A stretch of 64,000 bases of DNA from Paraburkholderia antibiotica (GTDB lineage Bacteria; Pseudomonadota; Gammaproteobacteria; Burkholderiales; Burkholderiaceae): assembly GCF_012927125.1 (NCBI RefSeq), contig NZ_JABBFZ010000003.1:1-64000 (forward strand), given 5' to 3'. Shown piece by piece: positions 25,713-36,980 of the stretch. Under the pieces are notes generated by a model that was not told where the DNA came from, searched no databases, and saw nothing but the letters and a program-made list of their open reading frames with translations. How positions within the stretch are numbered: position 1 is the stretch's first letter; every line of letters starts with the position of its first letter. The position numbers and the translations under genes are program-made.

Positions 25713-27029
25713 ATGACGCAGGCCACCGTGGGCGGACATCGTCGGTGGGTCATCGTAGCGATGCTCACCGCTTTCATGCTGATCAACTTCTGCGATAAAG
25801 CCGTATTCGGCATCGCCGCGCCGTCGATCATGCGCGACCTGGGACTCGGCCCAGCGCAGTTCGGCACGCTGGGCGGCAGTTTCTTTTATCTGTTCTCGTT
25901 GGCGCTGATCCTGTTCGGAAAACTGGCGGAGAGAATCAGCCCGAAAAAGCTTCTGCTGGTCTGCGCGTTCATCTGGACGGTGGCGCAGTTGCCCATCGCC
26001 TTTGGTGCATCGATTTCCCTGCTGTACGCGTCGCGGATTCTGCTCGGATTCGGCGAGGGTCCCTCGGCGCCGTTGTGCAATCACGCCGCGTTTACCTGGT
26101 TCGAGAACAAGGAGCGCAATTTGCCCAGCACGTTTGTTTCGCTGGGAGCATTCGCGGGGCTGCTGGTTTCCGGGCCGCTGCTGACTCATATCATCGTCGA
26201 ATACGACTGGCATCGCGCCTATCTGGTCCTGAGTCTCGCCAGCCTCGCGTGGGGCGTGATCTGGATATTCGTGGGTCAGGATGGACCGTACTCCAGCCTG
26301 AATATCAAGTCGTCCGCTGCCGCCATACTGCGCGCACGCTACTTTCAACTGTTCTTTAACAGGACATTTCTCAGTGCCGCGTTTGTGATCTGGACGTCCT
26401 ATTTCGCCTTCTCGCTTATTTTCAGTTGGGTGCCGTCTTATATGCGCGCGGTTCTGCATTTCGGCGACTCCGCGACAGGATGGGCATTCATGCTGTTCTC
26501 TTTCTTAGGGATGCCAATTCTTCTCGTGACGTCGTTGACGAGTCAGCGTTTGCAGATGCGCGGTGTCTCTTCGAAGCGCGCGCGAGGATGGATGAATTGC
26601 GGCCTCCTGATGCTAAGCGGCGTGTTGACCGTCGGCGCATTGATGCTCCCTCTCGCTCCGATGGTCCGGGCGGGCATTCTGGCCGTCGCGTGGAATTTGC
26701 CGCAGGTGTCGTTCGTGCTTGCCGTCGCTATCGTCGCGGAAATTACGCCGGATTCACAGCGCTCGACCTTGCTGTGCGCATTGTCCGCCATCGGGACCAC
26801 GGCTGGATTGATCGCGCCGGCGATGACGGGACATTTTCTCGAAGGGGCGGCGGGGGTGGAAGCCGGATATCACAGCGCATTTGAAATCGCGGGTGCGTTG
26901 CTGATCGTGTCCTCGTTAGTCGGGTTCTGGCTCATCGACCCCGAGGCAAGCAAACGACAGATCCTGCTCGAAGCGCGTGACGACAAGCAACAGGGCAACA
27001 CCGAAACCGTTTTGAGCAGTCAGGCCTGA
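25713..27029 (+). CDS. MFS transporter (anion:cation symporter-like)
   Basis: 438 aa from ATG 25713, preceded by GGAGGAG; the longer frame from 25608 is not needed. About 12 hydrophobic segments, beginning with VIVAMLTAFMLINFCDKAVF. The signature GKLAERISPKKLLL in loop 2-3 is MFS motif A, and RILLGFGEGPSAPLCNHAA resembles motif B of the ACS family (organic acids, sugar acids). Inner membrane. First gene of the plus-strand cluster, so it probably imports the acid processed by the CoA-transferase downstream. Substrate unknown. Confidence 0.9.
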   Translation: MTQATVGGHRRWVIVAMLTAFMLINFCDKAVFGIAAPSIMRDLGLGPAQFGTLGGSFFYLFSLALILFGKLAERISPKKLLLVCAFIWTVAQLPIAFGASISLLYASRILLGFGEGPSAPLCNHAAFTWFENKERNLPSTFVSLGAFAGLLVSGPLLTHIIVEYDWHRAYLVLSLASLAWGVIWIFVGQDGPYSSLNIKSSAAAILRARYFQLFFNRTFLSAAFVIWTSYFAFSLIFSWVPSYMRAVLHFGDSATGWAFMLFSFLGMPILLVTSLTSQRLQMRGVSSKRARGWMNCGLLMLSGVLTVGALMLPLAPMVRAGILAVAWNLPQVSFVLAVAIVAEITPDSQRSTLLCALSAIGTTAGLIAPAMTGHFLEGAAGVEAGYHSAFEIAGALLIVSSLVGFWLIDPEASKRQILLEARDDKQQGNTETVLSSQA

Positions 27030-27315
27030 GCCTGAATGCAGATAAAGATATCGATAAAAATCCCGGCAATGCCGGCTTTGAATAACGAACTCATTAGGAC
27101 GATCGAGAAACGAGCTTCGCGATAACGATGTAACGCCAGCATTCAGCCCCTTTCACGGAATTGTTCAGCAGACGGTTGACGCCAGTCTGGCGGGATCGCT
27201 CGTCCGTCGAATTTCGATCGACCTATTTACGCAATACAACCTGATCCGCCGATATGTCCATCGGCATCGGCGATCCGGCTATCAGTTCATATCAGGAAGA
27301 AGACAGGAAGCGACC

Positions 27316-28578
27316 ATGATTAAACCGCTGCAAGGTGTGCGCATCGTTGATATGTCCCATGTTATTGCTGGGCCTATGGCGTCACTCTATCTTGCGCAAC
27401 TCGGCGCGGAGGTGATCAAGATCGAGTCGCCGACGGGCGGCGACGTGATGCGCTCCAAAGCGTCGAAGAACCAGGTCGATTGTTTCGATACGCCGTCGGC
27501 GTTCGCTGCGTTCAATGCCGGAAAGAACTCCGTGGCCGTGGACATCCGGCAGCCTGAAGGCGCGGACATCGTCCGGTCGCTTGCCAGGCAGGCGGACATT
27601 TTCATCGAGAACTTCCGGCCGGGCGTCGTCGCCAAATATGGACTCGGCTTCGACGACATCCGCAAAGACAACCCCGACATCGTCTACTGCTCCATTTCCG
27701 GCTTTGGACAAAACAGCAAATGGTCCAGTCGCGGTGCCTACGACCACGTCATCCAGGCACTTACGGGCATGATGATGATGTCCGGCGATTCCCCCGATTC
27801 GCCGCCTGCCAAAGTCGGCTTCCCTGTCGTCGATATGGCAACCGGAATGATCGCCGCGCTCTCGATGATGTCGGCGCTGCGCATGCGCGATATCACTGGC
27901 GACGCGCAGTACATCGACTGTTCGATGACGGATGCGTCGTTGATGCTGATGTATCCCCACGCGTGCAGTTTCCTCACGGACGGCGTCGAGCCCGAACGAA
28001 TCGGCAATCGCGGTTTTACGGGTAGCCCGGGTGCGAATACCTACAAGTGCCTGGACGGCTGGCTGGCGATTGCGGCCAACACGCCTGCGCAATTCCGCAA
28101 GCTCGCGGACCTGCTGGGACTGAGCGGTTTGTGCGAGAACGACGACATCATCGATGTGCAGGCATTCAACGCACCGGGAGGCGGATTCGTTGTCGCGCGT
28201 AACGAAGCGCTGGCGCAGGAGGTGCTGTCGTCCGCTTTCGAAAAACGGGCCGCGGCGGAAATGGAAGTCGCGTTGAATGACGTCGGCGTGCCTGCGGCGA
28301 GAGTGCGCAGCATCGGTGAGTACCTCTCCACGGAACACTCGGAAAGCAATCTCTCGCCGCACGCCAGTTTCGATCAAGGTCCGTTTCGCATGCGTACGCC
28401 GGGCCTTGGATTCCGGTCGCAAGACTGGGGCAATGAAGATTCGAAAAAGGCTCCTTCATTAGGAGAGCAAACCCGTGAGCAGCTTACGCAACTCGGGTTG
28501 GATAAAGACCGCGTAGAGAGTCTGTTTGAACGTGGGATCGTAGGTTCACCAATAAAAAATAAGGAGACATGTCAATGA
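27316..28578 (+). CDS. CaiB/BaiF-family (class III) CoA-transferase
   Basis: 420 aa, complete. The N-terminus LQGVRIVDMSHVIAGPMASLYLAQLGAEVIKIE-type block and GDVMRS are diagnostic. NSVAVDIRQPEGADIVRSL and FIENFRPGVVAKYGLG follow, the latter before the catalytic Asp region; GRNG-like GNRGFTGSPGANTYKC lies at 235. The family moves CoA between an acyl-CoA donor and a carboxylic acid without a covalent acyl-phosphate step. AGGAAG precedes ATG 27316. Its stop overlaps the porin start. Likely activates the imported acid as the first pathway step; donor and acceptor unknown. Confidence 0.93.
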   Translation: MIKPLQGVRIVDMSHVIAGPMASLYLAQLGAEVIKIESPTGGDVMRSKASKNQVDCFDTPSAFAAFNAGKNSVAVDIRQPEGADIVRSLARQADIFIENFRPGVVAKYGLGFDDIRKDNPDIVYCSISGFGQNSKWSSRGAYDHVIQALTGMMMMSGDSPDSPPAKVGFPVVDMATGMIAALSMMSALRMRDITGDAQYIDCSMTDASLMLMYPHACSFLTDGVEPERIGNRGFTGSPGANTYKCLDGWLAIAANTPAQFRKLADLLGLSGLCENDDIIDVQAFNAPGGGFVVARNEALAQEVLSSAFEKRAAAEMEVALNDVGVPAARVRSIGEYLSTEHSESNLSPHASFDQGPFRMRTPGLGFRSQDWGNEDSKKAPSLGEQTREQLTQLGLDKDRVESLFERGIVGSPIKNKETCQ

Positions 28579-29798
28579 AAATCCGTCACCTCGCATGGAT
28601 CGCCGGCACCGTCGCATGCGCGGCTCATGCACAGAGCAGCGTTACGCTTTATGGCGTTATCGACGTCGGCGTCACCTATGCCAATAACGTGCAGACCGCC
28701 GTCACCAGTCACGGTTTAGTGGGCGGCAGTCAGGTCGCGCTAAGCGACGGCGCCGCCAACGGTGCCGCCGGGAGCCGCTGGGGCATCCACGGCGTCGAAG
28801 ACCTCGGAGGCGGTCTTGCGGCGATCTTTACTCTGGAAAGCGCGTTTACGGTCAACAACGGCGCGCTCGGCACGGGTGGCGCCGAATTCGGCCGACAGGC
28901 GTTCGTCGGCTTGACAGGCCATTACGGTACTTTGACGCTCGGGCGTCAGTACGATACCTATACCGACTTCGTGCAGCCACTCACGGCAACCGGGCAATGG
29001 TCCGGTTACATGGGCGCGCAACCCGACGACGTGGATAGTCTGTCGAATACGAGCCGGATTAATAGCGCGATAAAGTTTAGAACACCTACTTATAAAGGCG
29101 CGTCGGCAGCGGTCATGTACAGCCTGGGCGGCGTGGCCGGAAGCTTCACGCAGAATCAGGTCTTTTCGATCGGCGCCGGGTATTCGCAGGGTCCGCTGAC
29201 GGCAGCCGTCGGTTATCTGAATGCGCGGGACCCCAATATTTCCCTCTACGGGACCATGCCGAACAAAGGGTCGACGACGACCAACAACATCGGTTCCTTC
29301 GGCTCTCCGACGAGCCCGCAATCCTATCCGGTGAATGCGGGTTACGCGTCGGCCAAAACCACCCAGTTCGCCGGCGCCGGCATCAACTACACGTTCAATC
29401 CGGTGACTCTCGGCGTGGTCGTCACGAATACGCGCTACTACAGTCTCGGCTCCAGTTCGGGACCCAATCCGTTGGGATATACCGGCACCGCCTCGTTCAT
29501 GAACTACGAGTTGAGCGTCAAGTCGCAGGTGACGCCGGCGTTTCTGGTCGGTACCGCGTTTCACTATACCGACAGGAGTTCGGTCAACGGCGACGGCGGA
29601 GCCAAATATCTGCAACTGGATCTGGGCGCGTTCTACTACCTGTCGAAACGCACCGACGTGTACATATTGACGGTATTGCAACGCGCGAGCGGCCGCGATT
29701 CGCTCGGTCAACCCGCGGTTGCGTCGATTACCGGCTTCAGTCCGTCGACCACCAATCGTCAGATCGCCGTGCGCGTTGCGTTACAGCAGCGGTTCTAG
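28569..29798 (+). CDS. Gram-negative porin (OmpC/Omp32-like)
   Basis: 409 aa. Signal peptide (KIRHLAWIAGTVACAAHA, cleavage before QSS), then SSVTLYGVIDVGVTYANN, the standard opening of Burkholderiaceae trimeric porins, and a C-terminal Phe (QQRF) for BAM-dependent assembly. Internal GSRWGIHGVEDLGGGLAAIF and FVGLTGHYGTLTLGRQYD are conserved strands and constriction-loop flanks. AAGGAG lies five bases before ATG 28569; ATG 28575 overlaps the CoA-transferase stop (ATGA). Placement inside the operon suggests outer-membrane entry of the pathway substrate. Confidence 0.95.
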   Translation: MSMKIRHLAWIAGTVACAAHAQSSVTLYGVIDVGVTYANNVQTAVTSHGLVGGSQVALSDGAANGAAGSRWGIHGVEDLGGGLAAIFTLESAFTVNNGALGTGGAEFGRQAFVGLTGHYGTLTLGRQYDTYTDFVQPLTATGQWSGYMGAQPDDVDSLSNTSRINSAIKFRTPTYKGASAAVMYSLGGVAGSFTQNQVFSIGAGYSQGPLTAAVGYLNARDPNISLYGTMPNKGSTTTNNIGSFGSPTSPQSYPVNAGYASAKTTQFAGAGINYTFNPVTLGVVVTNTRYYSLGSSSGPNPLGYTGTASFMNYELSVKSQVTPAFLVGTAFHYTDRSSVNGDGGAKYLQLDLGAFYYLSKRTDVYILTVLQRASGRDSLGQPAVASITGFSPSTTNRQIAVRVALQQRF

Positions 29799-29923
29799 AT
29801 CGGGTCTTGCTCAACATCTGAAGACGCATCGTTGGTGCCCGGTTGCAGCGTGAGCGTGGAGCTTGCCATGCGGCCGGCGCATTGAAGCGTCGTCTGTTTA
29901 ACTGGAATTGGAGAAGGGTTCGC

Positions 29924-31108
29924 ATGAGAGAAGCTGTCATTGTCTCCACGGCTCGCACGCCGATTGGCCGCGCGTTCAAGGGGGCGTTCAACCAGACGAA
30001 ATCGCCGACCTTGCTCGCGCATGCGCTTAACCATGCCGCGCAGCGCGCATCGATCGATGCAGCGGAAGTCGGAGACGTCGTGATCGGCTGCGTGCTCGCC
30101 GCCGGTACGTCGGCGATGAACGTGGCCCGCAACGCGGTCCTCGCGGCGGGCTTTCCCGCCACCGTGTCGGCGCAAACGATGGACCGTCAGTGCTCGTCCG
30201 GTCTCATGGCGATTGCGACCGCCGCCAAGCAGGTGATCGTCGATGGCATGGACATCACCATCGGCGGTGGGGTGGACAACATTTCCGCGGTTCAGAACGA
30301 GTACTTTGCGTGGTGCGCGCGGGAGCAGGACGCCAAGGTGATCGGGCACGCGCCGCATGCGTATATGCCGATGCTGCAAACGGCGGAGTTCGTGTCGAGC
30401 CGCTATGCGATCAGCCGCGAAGCCGCCGACCACTACAGCCTCCAGTCCCAGCAGCGCACGGCGGCCGCTCAGGAGGCGGGCTACTTCGACGCGGAGATCG
30501 TTCCGGTCACGACGACGATGGCGGTGTCGGATCGTCAGACCGGCGCAATCAGCTACAAGGACGTGACGATCGCACGCGACGAAGGCAATCGGCCGGAGAC
30601 GACGTACGAGGGGCTGGCGAGTCTCAAGCCCGTGATCGAGCATGGCGTGGTGACCGCGGGAAACGCGAGCCAGTTGTCGGATGCGGCCTCCGCGTGCGTC
30701 ATGATGGAACGCGCCGTCGCCGAGCGACGCGGCCTCGCTCCCATCGGCATCTATCGCGGCATCGCGGTCGCGGGATGTGCGCCGGAAGAAATGGGCATTG
30801 GTCCCATCTACGCGGTGCCGAAGCTTCTCGCGCGGCATGGTCTTAAAGTCAGCGATATTGGCCTGTGGGAATTGAACGAAGCCTTCGCATGTCAGGCGCT
30901 TTTCTGTCGCGACTACCTCGGCATCGATCCCGACATCTACAACGTCAACGGCGGCAGTATCGCGATTGGTCATCCTTATGGAATGACGGGAGCGAGACTG
31001 GTGGGGCATGCGCTGATCGAAGGCAAACGTCGTGGCGTAAAGTACGTGGTCGTCACCATGTGCGTTGGTGGCGGCATGGGCGCCGCGGGGCTTTTCGAGG
31101 TCGCGTGA
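29924..31108 (+). CDS. acetyl-CoA acyltransferase (thiolase)
   Basis: 394 aa from ATG 29924 with GGAGAAGGG upstream; the frame opens at 29843. Motifs: [17 protein letters not shown], acyl-accepting Cys in [38 protein letters not shown] (catalytic His) and active-site Cys in [13 protein letters not shown]. Cleaves 3-ketoacyl-CoA to acetyl-CoA plus a shortened acyl-CoA, or the reverse. Fourth gene of the cluster; with the downstream SDR and the fused hydratase/dehydrogenase it completes a beta-oxidation spiral. Chain-length preference unknown. Confidence 0.95.
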   Translation: MREAVIVSTARTPIGRAFKGAFNQTKSPTLLAHALNHAAQRASIDAAEVGDVVIGCVLAAGTSAMNVARNAVLAAGFPATVSAQTMDRQCSSGLMAIATAAKQVIVDGMDITIGGGVDNISAVQNEYFAWCAREQDAKVIGHAPHAYMPMLQTAEFVSSRYAISREAADHYSLQSQQRTAAAQEAGYFDAEIVPVTTTMAVSDRQTGAISYKDVTIARDEGNRPETTYEGLASLKPVIEHGVVTAGNASQLSDAASACVMMERAVAERRGLAPIGIYRGIAVAGCAPEEMGIGPIYAVPKLLARHGLKVSDIGLWELNEAFACQALFCRDYLGIDPDIYNVNGGSIAIGHPYGMTGARLVGHALIEGKRRGVKYVVVTMCVGGGMGAAGLFEVA

Positions 31109-31283
31109 CGGTGCGATCAGCGTAACGCGGTCAGGCGGCTTATCCCGTGCGATTGCGAGCGTGAGTTGCACGACGGCTCTTCTCACAGGTCACCCGCGCG
31201 GATCATTCGCGCAGGTCATTCGGATTGATGCACGGCGCTCGTGTCATTACGACGCCGATTTCACGCAGGGGCGAAAAGAAGCA

Positions 31284-32024
31284 ATGAGATTGAATGGAAA
31301 AGTGAGCATTGTCACTGGCGCGGGGCAAGGCATCGGCGCGGCGACCGCACTCAAATTTGCGCGGGAGGGGGCGATCGTCGTCGTGGGCGATCTGAACCAG
31401 GCGGCGGTGAGCGGCGTGGTGAGCGCATGTCGGGATACCGGTGCCGAAGCGTTTGGTATCACGCTCGACGTGGCGAACCGCGAAGCCGTCGATCGCATGG
31501 TCGAGACCGTGCTGGAGCGTTACGGAAAGATCGACGTGCTGGTGAACAATGCCGGCATTACCCGCGATGCACGCCTGCAGAAAATGACGCCGAAACAGTT
31601 CGACGACGTGATCGACGTGAACCTGCGAGGCGTGTTCCATGCGTCGCAGGCAGTGGTGGACGCGATGATCGAGCGGGGCACGGGGGTGATTCTGAATGCC
31701 AGCTCGGTGGTGGGTATCTATGGCAATTACGGCCAGACCAACTATGCCGCCGCGAAGTTCGGCGTGATCGGTTTCACGAAGACGTGGAGCCGGGAGTTGG
31801 GACCGAAGGGCATACGCGTCAATGCGGTGGCGCCGGGCTTTATCGACACGCCGATCCTGTCCACCGTGCCCGACGACGTGCTGGCGAAGATGCGCGAACA
31901 GGTGCCGTTGCGCCGACTCGGCAAAGCCGAGGAAATCGCCAACGTGTACGCCTTTCTGGCCAGCGACGAAGCCAGTTACATCAACGGCGCGGTGATCGAA
32001 GTGTCGGGCGGCATGACGCTGTGA
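31284..32024 (+). CDS. SDR-family 3-oxoacyl/3-hydroxyacyl dehydrogenase (FabG-like)
   Basis: 246 aa from ATG 31284; the preceding open frame is non-coding. Classical short-chain dehydrogenase: [12 protein letters not shown] (NAD(P) loop), [18 protein letters not shown] (NNAG), [21 protein letters not shown] with the Ser-Tyr-Lys triad, and the C-terminus [15 protein letters not shown]. Members interconvert 3-hydroxyacyl- and 3-oxoacyl-CoA/ACP. In this operon it probably oxidises a pathway hydroxyacyl-CoA, complementing the dehydrogenase of the next gene. Lies 175 bp after the thiolase and 45 bp before the fusion protein. Confidence 0.92.
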   Translation: MRLNGKVSIVTGAGQGIGAATALKFAREGAIVVVGDLNQAAVSGVVSACRDTGAEAFGITLDVANREAVDRMVETVLERYGKIDVLVNNAGITRDARLQKMTPKQFDDVIDVNLRGVFHASQAVVDAMIERGTGVILNASSVVGIYGNYGQTNYAAAKFGVIGFTKTWSRELGPKGIRVNAVAPGFIDTPILSTVPDDVLAKMREQVPLRRLGKAEEIANVYAFLASDEASYINGAVIEVSGGMTL

Positions 32025-32069
32025 GCGATCGGACTCGATCATTTAAAAGCACTCCTGAGGGCATGATTC

Positions 32070-34181
32070 ATGAAACCGTTCGCAACGCTCAATCGTCGTA
32101 ACGACATCGCCTTGCTATGTATCGATAACCCGCCGGTCAACGCGTTGTCGCCGGCGGTGATCGCGGACCTCGTCGCCGCACTCGACGCTTTCGAGGCCGA
32201 TCGCAGCTACAAGGCACTGGTGGTGTATGGCGAGGGCCGCACGTTCGTGGCCGGCGGCGACATCGCCGCGTTCGATCTCGACGACTTCTCGACGGCCCCG
32301 TTCAACCGGTTTCTCGCGCGGCTCGAAGCGCTCGATCGAATCGTGGTCGCCGCGTTGCATGGCACGGTGCTCGGCGGCGGGTTGGAGCTCGCGTTGGCCT
32401 GCCACTATCGGGTCGCGCAACCGCGCACGCAGCTCGGCCTTCCCGAGGTCAAGCTCGGCATCCTGCCGGGATCGCTGGGGACGCAGCGTCTCCCGCGGCT
32501 GGTGGGCGTCGACGTGGCGCTCGATCTCATCGCCAGCGGCCGCAGCATTGGCGCCGCCGAGGCGCTGGAGATCGGTCTCGTCGATGAACTGAGCGACGCG
32601 GCACCGCTGGAGGCAGGTCTCGCGCTGAGCGCGGCGCTCGTGGCGCGCGGCGCCGCGCCGCGGCGCGTCAGCGAACGCGAGGTGTCCACGGAAGCACTCG
32701 CACCGACGTTCTTCGAACAGGCGTTCGACGAAGCCACGCGTCGCAAACCGTTCTATCCGTCCGCGCGCAAGATCGTCGAGGCGGTCCAGGCGTCGACGTT
32801 GCCGTTCGCCGAGGGCGAGGCGGTGGAGGCGCGGCTCTTCGAGGCACTGCGTCTTTCGCCCGAATCGCGGGCCTTACGCCATCTGTTTTTCGCCGAGCGG
32901 CAAGCCGCCCGAATTCCGGGCCTGCCGCGCGATACGGCGCTGCGCCCGGTGCGATCGGTCGGCGTTCTCGGCGCGGGCACGATGGGCGGCGGCATCGCGA
33001 TGAACTTCGCCAATGCCGGCATTCCGGTCGTGCTGGTCGAGACCTCGCGGGAGGCGCTCGATCGAGGGCTCGGCATCATCCGCCGCAACTACGAGGCGAG
33101 CGCCGCGAAGGGCCGGCTCACGATGCAGCAGGTCGAGGAGCGCATGGCGTTGCTGTCCGGCTCGCTGGACGACACCGCGCTAGCCGACTGCGATCTCGTC
33201 ATCGAGGCGGTGTTCGAAAACATCGATCTCAAGCAGCAGGTCTGCGCGCGGCTCGGCGCGGTGTGCAAGCCGGGCGCGATCATCGCGACCAACACGTCGA
33301 CACTCGACGTCGATCGACTGGCCGAGGCCACGGGTCGTCCGGCCGACGTGGTCGGCATGCACTTCTTCAGTCCGGCCCACGTGATGCGCCTGCTCGAAGT
33401 GGTGCGGGGCGCGCGTACCGCGCCCGACGTGCTCGCCACCGTCATGCAGCTTGCGCGCACGATCCGCAAGGTGGCGGTGGTGTCGGGCGTGTGCTACGGA
33501 TTCATCGGCAACCGGATGCTGGAAGTCTATCTGCGCGAAGCGGAGTTCCTGATGATGGAGGGCGCCAGTCCCGCGCAGATTGACAGCGCGGTCGAGGCGC
33601 TCGGTATGGCGATGGGGCCCTGCCGCATGCTCGATATGGCGGGCATCGATGTCGGTGCGAAGGTGGTGATCGAATGCGGCAAGGCCGGTGGTTTGCCGCC
33701 CGACGACAGCTATCGCGCGATGGTGCGCCGGATGTTCGAGCTTGGCCGCCTCGGGCAGAAGAGCGGAGTGGGCTACTACCGCTACGAGGGCCGTACGCCC
33801 GTGGCGGACGCGGAAACCGCGCGCATCGCGCGGGAGCTCGCCGGGCATCATGGGATCGCGCAGCGCACGGACATCGGCGCGCAGGAAATCGTCGAGAGGC
33901 TGCTTTACCCGCTGATCAACGAGGGCGCGAAGATTCTCGAAGAGGGCATTGCTTATCGTCCCGGCGATATCGACATGGTGTGGACGGCCGGCTACGGTTT
34001 TCCCGATCACAAGGGCGGCCCGATTTTCATGGCCGATGCGATCGGTCTCGAACGCATCGTCGAGCGGCTCAACCATTACGGGCAGGTGCGTGGTAATCGC
34101 TTCGGCTACTGGAGCGTGTCGCCGCTGCTGGCCGCGTGCGCGCAGCGCAAGCAGCGGCTCGGCGCTGTCGCGTCGAGCTGA
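32070..34181 (+). CDS. bifunctional enoyl-CoA hydratase/3-hydroxyacyl-CoA dehydrogenase
   Basis: 703 aa, FadB/FadJ-type fusion. N-terminal crotonase domain (1-190): [21 protein letters not shown] oxyanion-hole block and [20 protein letters not shown] with the catalytic Glu. Rossmann domain from about 295: [21 protein letters not shown] (NAD), [13 protein letters not shown] and [17 protein letters not shown] with the catalytic His. Two C-terminal 3HCDH domains ([28 protein letters not shown]). Hydrates enoyl-CoA and oxidises the product to 3-ketoacyl-CoA for the thiolase. Last gene of the cluster. The cluster has no acyl-CoA dehydrogenase, so the substrate may already be unsaturated or that enzyme is elsewhere. 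Confidence 0.95.
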   Translation: MKPFATLNRRNDIALLCIDNPPVNALSPAVIADLVAALDAFEADRSYKALVVYGEGRTFVAGGDIAAFDLDDFSTAPFNRFLARLEALDRIVVAALHGTVLGGGLELALACHYRVAQPRTQLGLPEVKLGILPGSLGTQRLPRLVGVDVALDLIASGRSIGAAEALEIGLVDELSDAAPLEAGLALSAALVARGAAPRRVSEREVSTEALAPTFFEQAFDEATRRKPFYPSARKIVEAVQASTLPFAEGEAVEARLFEALRLSPESRALRHLFFAERQAARIPGLPRDTALRPVRSVGVLGAGTMGGGIAMNFANAGIPVVLVETSREALDRGLGIIRRNYEASAAKGRLTMQQVEERMALLSGSLDDTALADCDLVIEAVFENIDLKQQVCARLGAVCKPGAIIATNTSTLDVDRLAEATGRPADVVGMHFFSPAHVMRLLEVVRGARTAPDVLATVMQLARTIRKVAVVSGVCYGFIGNRMLEVYLREAEFLMMEGASPAQIDSAVEALGMAMGPCRMLDMAGIDVGAKVVIECGKAGGLPPDDSYRAMVRRMFELGRLGQKSGVGYYRYEGRTPVADAETARIARELAGHHGIAQRTDIGAQEIVERLLYPLINEGAKILEEGIAYRPGDIDMVWTAGYGFPDHKGGPIFMADAIGLERIVERLNHYGQVRGNRFGYWSVSPLLAACAQRKQRLGAVASS

Positions 34182-34268
34182 ATGGAGTGAATGTGTGCGC
34201 GCGTCGGCGGCTCTGCAGGCTGACGCGCGGCACGATCGAAGCACGCGAAGACGCCGCCACATTCACGC

Positions 34269-35069
34269 TCACCGCCGCAAATGCTCCAACGTATCCCTTA
34301 ACGGCGTACTCGAAATCACGATCGGCCCGGTGAACGGCGTATCCAGATCCACGATCACATAAATCGCCGACGCGATCGACACCGCCCCCAGCGAGATCGT
34401 CACCAGCGCCAACGCATTGCGTGGCGCGATCAGGCCGAAGCTCAGAAAAATCACGCCCAGCCAGAACGTCAGCGTCTTGAGGAACGGCTGCGAGATCGAG
34501 CTATGCGCTTCCTCGATGAGTTTCCAGCGAGCATCGACGACGCGCCGATATTGCGTCAGCGAATCTTCGAGCGCGCGTTGCTGCAGCGAATCCTGCGTGC
34601 GCAGTTGCCGCAACTGCCGGCCCACCGCGGTCAGCATGTCGCCGAGTTGCACGTTTTCAAGTTGCTGCAGATCGTCCGGCGCGCCGAGATTGCGCGGATA
34701 GTCGCCGCCCGGCGCCGCCTCCCGTGGCCACGTCGACGCGATCGCCGCCGCCGTGTACTGGCGCAACAGTTGCCGCGATTCGTCGGCGGCGCTGCCGAGT
34801 TCGCGCAGCGTGGTATCGAATTCGATCAGCTCGGCCGCATAGGTGCGCAGATCGTTCGACGCCGTATCGAAGCTCGATTTCGCCGACGCCGTCATCAAAC
34901 CGAGCACCAGCGCCGCGAACGTGACGAGCATGCCGATCACCAGTTGCACGAGCTGCACGGTCTCGTGCGCCTTGTGCTCTTCCGGCAGCAGCGGCCGCAC
35001 GCCAACACCGATCGCGGTGGCGACCAGCAACAGCGCGAATACGACTATCGCTGAACCGATTTCCGACAT
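34269..35069 (-). CDS. bestrophin-like (DUF4239) membrane protein
   Basis: 266 aa from ATG 35069 (GGAG six bases upstream). Two N-terminal membrane helices ([40 protein letters not shown]), a soluble helical domain at 60-190, and two C-terminal helices ([37 protein letters not shown]) ending with [20 protein letters not shown]. This layout is that of DUF4239 proteins, common in Burkholderiaceae and of uncertain function. Convergent with the catabolic cluster and divergent from the chemoreceptor. Confidence 0.8.
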   Translation of the reverse strand: MSEIGSAIVVFALLLVATAIGVGVRPLLPEEHKAHETVQLVQLVIGMLVTFAALVLGLMTASAKSSFDTASNDLRTYAAELIEFDTTLRELGSAADESRQLLRQYTAAAIASTWPREAAPGGDYPRNLGAPDDLQQLENVQLGDMLTAVGRQLRQLRTQDSLQQRALEDSLTQYRRVVDARWKLIEEAHSSISQPFLKTLTFWLGVIFLSFGLIAPRNALALVTISLGAVSIASAIYVIVDLDTPFTGPIVISSTPLRDTLEHLRR

Positions 35070-35333
35070 GGCGTGCTCCGGGTGGACAACAGGCTTCAGC
35101 AAGCAGCCCTGAGGAAACGGGCTTGGACACTTATTGATTTAGCGCAAGCCGCGTGTGCGATCAACCATAAAGTTTTCCGCTGTTGCGCCGTTGTTGCTCA
35201 ATGTGGTGTTTGCTTACTTTTCAGTCAAGTTGCGGACCGGGCCGAACGGGCGTGGAGCGCAGCCTGCGTGGGCAGGGCGCGGCCGGAGACGATCCGGCAG
35301 GCGTTGTGCGCGCAGCCCAAGGAGACCAGTCCG

Positions 35334-36980
35334 ATGTTGAAAAAGCTGTCGATTCGCACCAGCCTCACCCTGATGATCGTGTTTTTCGGCGTCGCGCTGC
35401 TGCTTGGCGCCGCCGCGGGATTGTTGTCGCTGCGCTCGGCCAATGCGTCGCTGCAGCAGATGTACACGGTCGACACCCCCGCCGTCGCCGATCTCGAGGG
35501 CAGCTCCGGCCAACTGTTGCGGCTGCGTCTTGCGCTCGCGACTTATGCGTCGCTTGCCGCGCTGAACGATCAGGACGGCGCGAACGCGGTGCTCAAGCGC
35601 TTCGATCAGTACCGCAAAGCATCCGACGAGCGGCTCGCCCACTATTTGAGCAATGCGGGTACGGAGAGCGGCGAACAGCGCCTGATCGCGGCGATGCAGC
35701 AGCAACGCGATACGTTCCTGCGCGACGGCGTCGAGCCGGCTCTCGCCGCGCTCAAGGCCGGCGACGTCAACGCGTTCCAGCAACTGCAGGCGCACAAGCT
35801 GCCGTCACTGTACAGCGCGTACGAAAAGGCGATGCTCGCGCTCGAACAGCTGCAACTCGATCACGGCGCGCAGCGCTATCAGGACGCGCAGAGCCTGTTC
35901 TACGCGATCTGCACGACGGTCGCGATCGGCATGGTGCTGTCGCTGCTCGGTGGGTGGTTGTGCCGCGCGGTGCTGGTGCGTGCCATCGTCCGTCCGGTCG
36001 ACGCGACGATCGCGCAGTTCCAGCGTATCGCCGGCGGCGATCTGACTGGCCGCATCGAGGTGACCGGCGACAACGAAATGGGCCGTCTCGCGGCCGCGCT
36101 GCGCAAGATGCAGACATCGCTGATCGCGACGGTGAATTCGGTTCGTCAGGGCACCGAATCGATCGATACCGGCGTCAGCGAGATCGCCGCGGGCAACGCC
36201 GATCTGTCGCAGCGCACCGAGGAGCAGGCCGCGTCGCTCGAAGAAACGGCCGCGAGCATCGAGCAGCTGACCTCGACCGTCAAGCAGACCGCCGACAACG
36301 CGAAGCAGGCGAGCGCGCTGGCGCAGGGTGCGTCGACGCTGGCCGCGCAGGGCGGCGAGCTGACCGAGCAGGTGGTCGGCACGATGCATGGCATCGTCGA
36401 CGATTCGCGGCGGATTGCCGATATCGTCGGCGTGATCGAGGGCATCGCGTTCCAGACCAACATCCTCGCGTTGAACGCGGCCGTCGAAGCGGCGCGTGCG
36501 GGTGAGCAGGGCCGCGGCTTCGCGGTGGTCGCGAGCGAGGTGCGCTCGCTCGCGCAACGCAGCGCGGCGGCGGCCAAGGAGATCAAGGGCTTGATCGATG
36601 CGTCGACGGCGCGCGTCGAACAGGGTTCGCAGCTCGTCGAGCGCTCGGGCACGACGATGTCGGATATCGTCGCGGCGATCGCGCGCGTGAGTTCGATCAT
36701 GGGCGAGATCGCCGCGGCGGCGCTCGAACAGAGCACCGGCATCGATCAGGTCAACCTCGCGGTCGCGCAGATGGATGAGGTGACGCAGCAGAATGCGGCG
36801 CTGGTCGAGCAGGCGGCTGCGGCGGCGAGTTCGCTGGAGGAGCAGGCGCGGCGACTGTCGGCGGCGGTTGCGGTGTTTCAGACCGGGGGCGGCGCGCGGG
36901 CAGTGGCGGCGGTGGCTGGGAGTAAAGCCTCGGGTTTTGCTTCGGAGCCCAAATTGACGGGCGAGTTTGCGGCGGCATAA
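35334..36980 (+). CDS. methyl-accepting chemotaxis protein
   Basis: 548 aa from ATG 35334 with AAGGAGA upstream. TM1 ([18 protein letters not shown]), a periplasmic four-helix TarH-type sensor to about 185, TM2 ([20 protein letters not shown]), HAMP ([20 protein letters not shown]), methylation helices ([16 protein letters not shown]) and the conserved signalling hairpin [20 protein letters not shown] near 375-395. The C-terminal tail ends [13 protein letters not shown]. Couples ligand sensing to CheA/CheW at the inner membrane; ligand unknown. The 3' end, including the stop, is tandemly repeated downstream. Confidence 0.95.
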   Translation: MLKKLSIRTSLTLMIVFFGVALLLGAAAGLLSLRSANASLQQMYTVDTPAVADLEGSSGQLLRLRLALATYASLAALNDQDGANAVLKRFDQYRKASDERLAHYLSNAGTESGEQRLIAAMQQQRDTFLRDGVEPALAALKAGDVNAFQQLQAHKLPSLYSAYEKAMLALEQLQLDHGAQRYQDAQSLFYAICTTVAIGMVLSLLGGWLCRAVLVRAIVRPVDATIAQFQRIAGGDLTGRIEVTGDNEMGRLAAALRKMQTSLIATVNSVRQGTESIDTGVSEIAAGNADLSQRTEEQAASLEETAASIEQLTSTVKQTADNAKQASALAQGASTLAAQGGELTEQVVGTMHGIVDDSRRIADIVGVIEGIAFQTNILALNAAVEAARAGEQGRGFAVVASEVRSLAQRSAAAAKEIKGLIDASTARVEQGSQLVERSGTTMSDIVAAIARVSSIMGEIAAAALEQSTGIDQVNLAVAQMDEVTQQNAALVEQAAAAASSLEEQARRLSAAVAVFQTGGGARAVAAVAGSKASGFASEPKLTGEFAAA

